This document shows positions 57,290 through 64,000 of a stretch of 64,000 nt of DNA, one piece after another. The stretch comes from Bettongia penicillata ogilbyi (lineage: Eukaryota > Chordata > Mammalia > Diprotodontia > Potoroidae). Both the position numbers and the translations under genes were made by a program. Every line of letters starts with the position of its first letter. Positions within the stretch are counted from its first letter, which is position 1. The notes under the pieces are model-generated. The model did no database searches and had not been told where the DNA came from. It was given only the letters and a program-made list of their open reading frames with translations. The stretch is from the NCBI GenBank assembly GCA_023548195.1, contig JAJHZJ010000577.1, positions 1,704,574-1,768,573 on the forward strand. Reading direction: 5' to 3'.

Positions 57290-57780
57290 CTTACTGCTTT
57301 AAGGGCTACAAAATGTTTACTTCCCAACCTTATGAAATAGATCAATCGATAGGCATTATTGTCTCCATATTGTGGATGAGAAAATTTAGGTTCAGAGACA
57401 TTAAAGGACTTATCCAAAGTCACATAGCCAGTAAACTTCAAAGCTAGGGTTCAATTCAATATCTTTAGACTTAAAAATGGATATTTCTTTCCACTGTACC
57501 ATCCTCCCTAAACCAAAGAAACTCTCATACACTCTTCCTATTGCAAGTAACCAATGCTTGGGAAAAGTAGATTATTATAGTTCTATCCTTAGATAGATGG
57601 TTTAACCTGTCAACAACTCTTTGTTAAAGACTGCAGAAAGAGGCACTTCAAATCTTAGAATGTGAACTCTTCCATTAGAATGTGAACTTCTTGGGGGAAG
57701 GGACTGTGTTTTTCCCTTTCTTTGAATTTCAAGTGCTTAGCACAGTATTTGGCATGCAATAAATAATTAATCGAGCCATG
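57290..57780 (+). mobile_element. MIR fragment and L2 3' end
   Basis: 57290-57500: CTGCTTTAAGGGCTACAAAATG, GATGAGAAAATTTAGG, CTTATCCAAAGTCACATAG (MIR). 57650-57780: GTGAACTTCTTGGGGGAAGG, GTGCTTAGCACAGTATTTGG (L2 3' end). Confidence 0.7.
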
Positions 57781-57904
57781 TCGATTAAGTCTCTGAAGAA
57801 GTTGCTTAGTACTTGCTACCAGCATTTATAGAAATTTTGTTATCTTTACGTCTACTATAATAATTATAACAACAATTAAAAATAATAAATATATAATGAT
57901 GATA

Positions 57905-58120
57905 GCTAGCATTATATGGCATCTCAATATTTGCAAAGCATTTTTACAAATATTATTTTATCTTTACTACACTTCTGAAAGATGTTAATATTATCCCCAT
58001 TTTATAGATGAATAAATTGAGGTTGACTGTGGTTAAGTGACTTGCCCAGGATCACATAGGTAGTAGATGTCTGAGAAAGGATTTGAACTCAGATCTTTCT
58101 TATGCCCAGTGCTCCATTCA
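57905..58120 (+). mobile_element. MIR/CORE-SINE
   Basis: GCATTATATGGCATCTCAATATTTGC, CATTTTATAGATGAATAAATTG, GTGACTTGCCCAGGATCAC and GATTTGAACTCAGATCTTTC. It ends about 280 nt before the terminal XG exon. Confidence 0.75.
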
Positions 58121-58398
58121 TTAAATAGATACCCCCTAGTAGGAGGGAAGAAGGTGATATTCATTAAGCATTTACAACCCATGAGTACATAGCTGTGGAA
58201 ACATAATACAACTCTCAAAACTTAGCAATGTAAGAAATGCACTTCTGAAAAGATCATAAGATTGTCTCAATGTTAAGCATGAAGTTTCACTGTCTGAAAT
58301 TCTGTGAAATTTGTTCTTATTTGTTTTTGTGATGTTTTATTGGCACTGTTAATTCATTGGAAATGCTAATCAGTTTTTCCCTGTTCATATGCTTCCAG

Positions 58399-58499
58399 GA
58401 GAAACATTGGTTACAGTTTATCCTACTCCCTTCCCAGAAAAACCAAATACAGAAAACGTAATTTTATATAGTACAGAAGAAGCAAAAAATGCTGTTTAG
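58399..58499 (+). CDS. XG: XG terminal coding exon: extended cytoplasmic tail and stop
   Basis: Acceptor TTCATATGCTTCCAG is followed by 101 nt that are open in the required phase and stop at TAG (58497-58499). The exon adds a split Gly plus 32 residues: it starts ETLVTVYPTPFPEKP and ends ENVILYSTEEAKNAV. Human XG ends at a short THEPENV tail; here an ENV is followed by twelve further residues. The ILYST element resembles the VKYST near the C-terminus of CD99L2. Two tyrosines (VYPTP and LYSTEE) sit in contexts that could be phosphorylated or bind adaptors; that is inference. The 40.5-kb gap from the transmembrane exon is the main reason for caution. It could belong to another gene, but frame, phase and tail similarity favour XG. 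Confidence 0.75.
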
Positions 58500-59554
58500 T
58501 GGGGCATGACTAAGGGGAAACATCCCATGTTTGAGAATACCTTTGCTTTTGCATTTATTTGAACATCTGATATGATGGTTTAAACCATCTTTTTGATATG
58601 CGCCATCTCTCTCTTCTCCATGGTCTCTGAAACTCACATCCCAATTCAGCTCCCCGAAGACAGAAGGTGCCCTCAACTTGAAAATTAGCTTTTTTTTGTC
58701 TCTCTCCAGGCCTATACTTGCAATTTGGTTTAGGCTTCATTAACTGAGATCTCATTATCACCTGTCAGGGCACATACCAGCATTAGAGAACAAATATGAA
58801 AACACTTTAATTTTAGCAAAGCACAATTTTTAAAACTTTGGATTTATATTATTAGTACTTGTAGCAAGTGTGTATAATGCCTCCCATATGCTGACTGAGG
58901 TACTTTATATCAGCAAGATAATGGTAGAGGCAGAAAATATACACTGGAGTACATTTTCCGGCATCCTCAAATTTCCTTTTCCCTTTGTCCTACCAGATTC
59001 CCAGGCTATTCTTTCCATGCTACTGTTAGGACAGCCAGCTGTCTGGATGCCTTCTGTCAGCTGCTTTTTGCTTGCCATGGCCATGTTAAGCGGGGTGTGT
59101 GAAAGATGAGCTTGTCTAGATCATAGTGAACTAAACTATTTAAGGTGAGGACATGGAATCAGAATCTCAACTGACCTATTTTAGACTTCTTCCACTTCTT
59201 TGGCATCACCCCAGGAATCTCATCACTGGGAAATCTCTGTGTCTTCCAAGATGCAATCAGCCCTGCTAATTGCACCTCCATCAGTACCCTTTGCCCCACA
59301 GATTGGAGTGTGGAGAAGAGGTAATAAGTATTTATATAATGCCTACTTTATGCCAGGCAATATTCTAAGCACTTTTACAAATATTATCTCATTTGATATA
59401 GCTACAAATTCCTCAGCTCCCATTTAAGAAGGAGACAAAGGAAGGACATCTTATTTCCCAGCCACTGTACTCATTTTGTAATTCTTTGACTTATCCGCTG
59501 CACAGCTGGGCCAAGTACTTCACCTACTACCTTTTTAGTTTTCTCTTGTGTATT

Positions 59555-59685
59555 GTCTTCTCCCATTAGATTATAAGCTCTCAGAGAGCAAGGACTGTTT
59601 TTTTTCTTCTTCAACTTTGTGTCTCCAAGTCCTTAACACAGGGACTGACATATAGTAGCTGCTTAATACATGTTTATTGATTACT
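59555..59685 (+). mobile_element. L2-type 3' end
   Basis: AGATTATAAGCTCTCAGAGAGC, TTTGTGTCTCCAAGTCCTTAAC and AGCTGCTTAATACATG. Lies in the putative 3' UTR. Confidence 0.7.
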
Positions 59686-61636
59686 GATCCATGGAAAGTA
59701 ACCAGCAGGAAAGATCAAATGTGGTGGTGAAATAATACTTTCGCTGTGAAGGATGAGCTCTGGAGGAGATTACATCAGTAACTGCCTTAAAAATTCATAT
59801 TAGTGAGATCAGGCCAAGAAGTTAATTCCAACCCTGTTCTGTCCCTGTTCCTCAACATTTTCTATGATTGTTTTTATAAAGATGATTGGCAGGTTCCAAA
59901 GATGCCAAATATTTCTTTACTCTTCTCTATCTCCTGAGAGGTTTCAGAAAGAGAAATGATCAGGGGAAATGGTTCTTTCATCATTTTGATATGTGACAGC
60001 TCAATTACACTTATTTTACTGTTTAACAAATCATGTTGTGGTTTCAATTCTGCCCACCCAGAGACGCCAAAAACTGCTGCAGTTTTTTTATATGTTGTGG
60101 TGAAACTGTCTCAGAGAATTCAGTCAGACCACCTCTAATCCAAGTACAGGCATTTATTGAGATTGACATCTTTCTATGAAGAAGGCTAAGTTCCAAGAAA
60201 GAAAACAAGATGGATTTTTAGAGGGTAAAGATGCAATTACATAACAGAAATTATGAATATTAAAAAAGCAGAAGGGGTTTGTTAAGGGATTAGGCAATAG
60301 GGGAGGAGTCCCAGCTGGAGTAGAACTGTGCATGAGATTGCCCACAATGCACACAGAAAAACCTCTTGGGGGGAAGATGTATATATGATAATGATATTAT
60401 AGTAAGCCTCTCACATCATAAATTCACTCTGGATCAGTTCTTTACTATTACTGCACAGGTACCTATGTAGGGAAAGTCCCTTCTATTGTTTTGGGCATCA
60501 TGGTGATGCTGTTTTCTGATTGGCTGAGTATTGTGGTCCTATGTGAGACTGGATGGATGTGGCTGGGGTTGAGTACATGGACACAGTTGCTGTTTGTCTG
60601 GGAAATATGAGGAATGGGTCTGGGGACAGTGACTAGCTAGAGGCAGTGACCAGGATCCCATCATATGGACATGCTTGCTGTTTCTGTGAGAAATGAGTTC
60701 ATGGACACACCTGTTGCTTTAGTGAGCAGTCAGGCATATATGAAGAAGATAAGACATTGAGTGGGGGGAGGGGAGGTGAGTGGTTCAGTAGGGGCAGTGG
60801 GTCTGCTATTCAGTGGGATCTATAAGGAAATTAAAATATCGGGGGTGGGGGCAGCTTTATTAGAATTCCATCAATATGGCCACTAAAAAGTCATTTGTCT
60901 GAGTCTTAAGGATGAGATTGGTTGATAGAAGTTTTGCCAAATGTGTAATGGAGTTAGTGACTGTGAAAGCCATAATGAGTTTCATAACTTTGTTGTTCTG
61001 GAGTAATAGTCTGTATTTTGGTTCCATACCTAGAGGTTGGTACTGAATTGGAGCCACTGAGCCTGTTACCAAGTAGTGCCTTGGTTATCACTCAGCATGG
61101 TGGGAGGGGGAGTAGTCTAAGCCCTTGTAGACTGTATGACCTCTGGTAATTGGTGGAAACACTGATGAAAGCATTTGACTGGAGGCATAAAAGTTTTGCC
61201 ACCTGGCAGCTAAATTCTACACTATACTGCTCTTCTACAGAAGCTCTCACCATGTGTATACTTAGCACTAGTAAACTAGCATTTTTAAAAAGGAATTGTT
61301 CAGCAATGATCATGGCATGTTAGTTTACAAGATACTTTTAAATTACTCAGGTGGATATAGCCCTATTTCATGGTGCATTGAACTGAAACAGCACAGTGCC
61401 TAGTTATAGTGGATGATATAGATGATACATTTCTTCATACAGTGTGCCTTTACTTATATTTCAAAAAACGTCCTATTCAGAGGACACTTCTAAAAAAGAT
61501 TTTATTTAAAATGAATAATGTAGACACCTAATGTCACTTATATTATGAATTTACTTTATTGAATGTGAATTGTACATGTAAGCAAGTGAATTGATTTAAG
61601 TTATATGGAAGAAAAGCAAGTATTCACTTGTTTCAA

Positions 61637-61642
61637 AATAAA
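61637..61642 (+). terminator. XG: Candidate poly(A) signal for XG
   Basis: AATAAA hexamer, the first canonical copy on the plus strand after the stop codon. It is followed within 40 nt by a T/G-containing stretch (TTTGTCTGTCTT) that could act as the downstream element. Use is unproven. Confidence 0.35.
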
Positions 61643-63110
61643 CCATATTTTAAGAAGTCATGATTTGTCTGTCTTATAATTCTGTTTCCTCAGATTGGAA
61701 CAGTTTAGATATCTAATTTCCAATAATCTCATTGTAAAATGAGTGTCCTCCCTGCCATAGCTTTCAGTTTTACATGTAGGGATGAACTTAGGGGTGAGAG
61801 AGTTAAAAGAAAGCAATCATTTTATTTAGACCTAACACAGCCTTTTGAATGGCTCTGTAATGTTTGACTTTAAAGGGTTCAAGTTGTTGTAATCAATGGA
61901 TGTTGTAGTATTAGTACACATTTCCATGTAGAACATAGGAAATTTTATAAAAAAAAAAAAATAAACAAAATAAAAATACATGAAACTTTCTGCAGGAGCA
62001 CTTTCTGGACTGCTGAGACCTCACAGGGATATCCAGAGTAAATAGCATTCTCTCAAGCTTTGAAGGTGAAGACTGAGATGAAATGGAATATTTAGTGACC
62101 TTAATTCCTTCTCTGCTAAAAGGATAACGATTTGAAGTTGGACTGGGGAGTATCACTCACATGAGTGAAATAAAGCCAGTCTGACTTTCTTAGATTAGAT
62201 TGGCAAGAATCAACTTGTCACTTTGCAGTTGAGTTATTTAAGAGTTAGACCATTTGATGTTAAGAATGGGGAGTGGATGGCACCTATGACTTCATTGGTA
62301 TAGGACAGTATATCCTAGGACATGAGAATCTCTCCAGCAACGAAGTCAACATCTACTCAGCATCTTGGAGCCATACACTGGGTGCTGAAATGACTTGCCC
62401 AGAGTCCCACAGATACTATCAGAGGGAGAACTGGAACCAAAGAATCGCTAATTCCTAGGCTGACTCTCTATACATCAGTTTGTTTAAATCATTGGTCAGT
62501 ATATACAACTATCTCGCAAAAATGACTCCCTTAAATATTCCCCCAAGAAAATTGCAACACAACCAATTTTATTTGATATTATTGTGGTTGGCATTCTTTA
62601 GTTTCTGGGCTGTGCCATCATAATACTGTGAATTCCATGTGGAGGCTCTGTGGTTAATTATGCAACTTGACTGCCACCTGCTGATTCTTTATAGAAACAT
62701 AGAATGTCCAAGCAAGAAGAGAAACTTTAGATCTAGAACAATACTCTGATTTTGTATATAAAGAACTAAGAGACTGCGAGTTGCCTAATGGCATACAGCT
62801 GGTTAGTGAAAGAGCCAGGACAAAACCCCACATCTCCTGAATCGCAGTTCAGTTACCACTTCTGTCAGCCGATTGTAGTAGTGATGTGATAAATTTCTCA
62901 TTTACATGAAAAAAAAGTAGAACTCCTGGATTATTTTCTTCTAATATTAGTTTGAGAGTACAGAAATGGCTACTTGGGTCAGAACCATCCTTCATTAGGT
63001 GATATAATCTTTCTCAATGACCATGGTACCCAGGAATGGCATGGCAGTGGAGAGTGTACTAGATTTAGAGAACCTGGGTTTAGATCTCGTCTGCATTACC
63101 TGGGGGACCT

Positions 63111-63366
63111 TGGGCAGCTAGGTGGCACAGTAGATAGAATGTCAGGTCTGAAGTCAGAAGAACTCATCTTCCTGAGTTCAAATCTGGCCTCAGACACTTT
63201 CCAACTGTGTGACCCTGGGCAAGTCACTTAACCCTGCTTGCCTCAGTTTCTCATCTATAAAATAAATTGGAGAAGGAAATGGCAAACCACTCCAGTATCT
63301 CTGCCAATACAACCCCAAATAGGTTCATAAAAAGCCAGACATGACTGAAACACCTGAACAACCACA
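63111..63366 (+). mobile_element. tRNA-headed SINE, family A, full length
   Basis: GGGCAGCTAGGTGGCACAGTAG, CTGAGTTCAAATCTGGCCTC, GTGTGACCCTGGGCAAGTCAC, GAAGGAAATGGCAAACCACTCC, ATGACTGAAACACCTG and an AACAACCAC end. The best match in the window to the family consensus. Confidence 0.9.
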
Positions 63367-63734
63367 ACCCACGAAACAGAGAAAAAAAATGACTCCCTCT
63401 TGCTCCTACAGTAATGATGATGTTGTGGAGACAAAGGGCAGGATGTTCACACAATTTCTACACTATCAACAAAATTTGATTTGACTGATGATACTCTAAA
63501 TGTAAAATCCTTTTCTAATGACCACCAAATGGATGTGTTTCTTGGAAGACTGTACAAACCACTGAAATCACTTGAAAGAATAGACTGAATCATACACATC
63601 AGCCTTGATATTTTTGCTATAAACAGAACCAGAAGAAAGAAGTTATAGCTAAATGGAAGGATGGCATTTGTGTACTCCTTTGTTAGGAGAATATTTTTTG
63701 ATTTTTTGATATTCAAAAGCTATAACAATAATAA

Positions 63735-63990
63735 AAATAGCTAGGAACAGCTAACATTTATAGAGCACTTACTATGTGCCAGGTATGGTGTTAAATGCTT
63801 TGCAATTACTGTCTTTTTTAAACCTCATAACCACCCTGGGAGGTAGGTGCTATTACTAGCTGCATTTTACAGATAAGGAAACTGAGTCAAAAAAGTTATA
63901 CAGCTAGTTAAATGGATGAGGTCAGATTTGAACTCAGGTCTTCCTGACTTCAGACCAGGTACTCTATCCACTCTATCTAGCTGCCTAGAA
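63735..63990 (+). mobile_element. MIR/CORE-SINE, well preserved
   Basis: AGCACTTACTATGTGCCAGG, CATAACCACCCTGGGAGGTAG, TTTTACAGATAAGGAAACTG, GATTTGAACTCAGGTCTTCC and CTCTATCCACT, with a SINE-type head remnant at the end of the window. Confidence 0.8.
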
Positions 63991-64000
63991 GAAATTTCTT

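Larger units (their letters stand above)
25888..58398 (+). other. XG: Very large last XG intron
   Basis: If the terminal exon at 58399 is correct this is a 32.5-kb intron. I could not support further exons in it. It holds SINEs, MIR and L2 pieces, LTR-like elements and palindromic DNA elements listed separately. Stretches where I see no recognisable feature beyond AT-rich sequence include about 25888-26900, 27500-28960, 29090-30140, 32110-33600, 48000-50300, 50500-51650 and 55700-57200. A coding-like island at 36540-38260 stays unexplained. Confidence 0.5.
58500..61660 (+). other. XG: Probable XG 3' UTR
   Basis: Sequence downstream of the stop codon at 58497-58499. The first canonical AATAAA I find on the plus strand is at 61637-61642, which would give a 3' UTR of about 3.1 kb; an ATTAAA-type variant occurs near 60827. 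It contains a MIR fragment (about 59320-59415) and an L2 3' end (about 59555-59685). The true cleavage site cannot be decided from sequence alone. Confidence 0.4.
61661..64000. other. Downstream sequence, repeats only
   Basis: No exon seen. The stretch 61661-62380 has no recognised family apart from a poly(A)/AT tract at about 61950-61977. A MIR-like tail lies around 62380-62460, a tRNA-headed SINE at 63111-63366 and a MIR/CORE-type element at about 63735-63990. GYG2, the next gene after XG in humans, could not be recognised. Confidence 0.5.

Noticed and set aside
1944..63366. tRNA genes at the SINE heads
   Set aside because: Heads are tRNA-like only in the promoter boxes and run straight into the SINE body; no cloverleaf with an acceptor stem.
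58500..64000. GYG2 exons expected downstream of XG
   Set aside because: No glycogenin-like residues (e.g. the DADTL motif) found in any frame; the next gene is probably outside the window.

Overview
The window is vertebrate nuclear DNA: AT-rich, CpG-poor, dominated by introns and interspersed repeats. The repeats point to a marsupial. There are about a dozen copies of a tRNA-headed SINE that reads through the 'GTGTGACC(C/T)TGGGCAAGTCACTTAA' landmark and ends in a 'GAAGGAAATGGCAAACCACTCC...GACTGA' tail. With them are a second SINE family, many MIR/CORE-type and L2/CR1-type fragments, LINE-1 3' ends, hAT-like palindromic elements and LTRs. I cannot fix the species.

One gene can be supported. 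Nine plus-strand exons spread over about 53 kb encode the 3' part of the orthologue of XG (Xg blood-group glycoprotein, CD99 family). In order they are: a Pro-rich exon (5707-5769), an Asp/Pro/Arg-rich exon (8335-8397), four short Gly/Tyr/Asn-rich exons (12227-12268, 12584-12619, 15981-16025, 16505-16543), the transmembrane exon (17811-17927), a candidate 12-nt microexon (25876-25887), and a terminal exon with a stop codon (58399-58499). All internal exons are phase 1-1 with lengths divisible by 3, so each can be skipped without a frameshift. The signal-peptide and N-terminal exons must lie upstream of base 1. The product would be a small type I membrane protein with an unstructured Pro/Gly-rich ectodomain, one membrane span and a cytoplasmic tail longer than that of human XG.

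Layout: 1-5706 is upstream intron with SINEs, MIRs and an L2 reverse-transcriptase fragment. 5.7-18 kb is the exon-rich part. 18-58 kb is two large introns. They hold an L2 RT fragment, an inverted SINE pair, a 638-nt uninterrupted purine tract of GGAGA repeats, a CCTT tract, palindromic DNA elements, an unexplained coding-like island (36.5-38.3 kb) and a probable solo LTR nested in an L2 3' end. 58.5-61.7 kb is the probable 3' UTR, and the remainder is intergenic repeat-bearing sequence. No bacterial-type genes, RNA genes or CRISPR arrays were seen.

The most interesting points are the tandemly multiplied Gly/Tyr/Asn exons, the extended tail with a C-terminal Tyr motif resembling the CD99L2 tail, and the 12-nt microexon that restores an alignment to CD99L2. 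In humans XG straddles the pseudoautosomal boundary, whereas this marsupial copy is expected to be autosomal.
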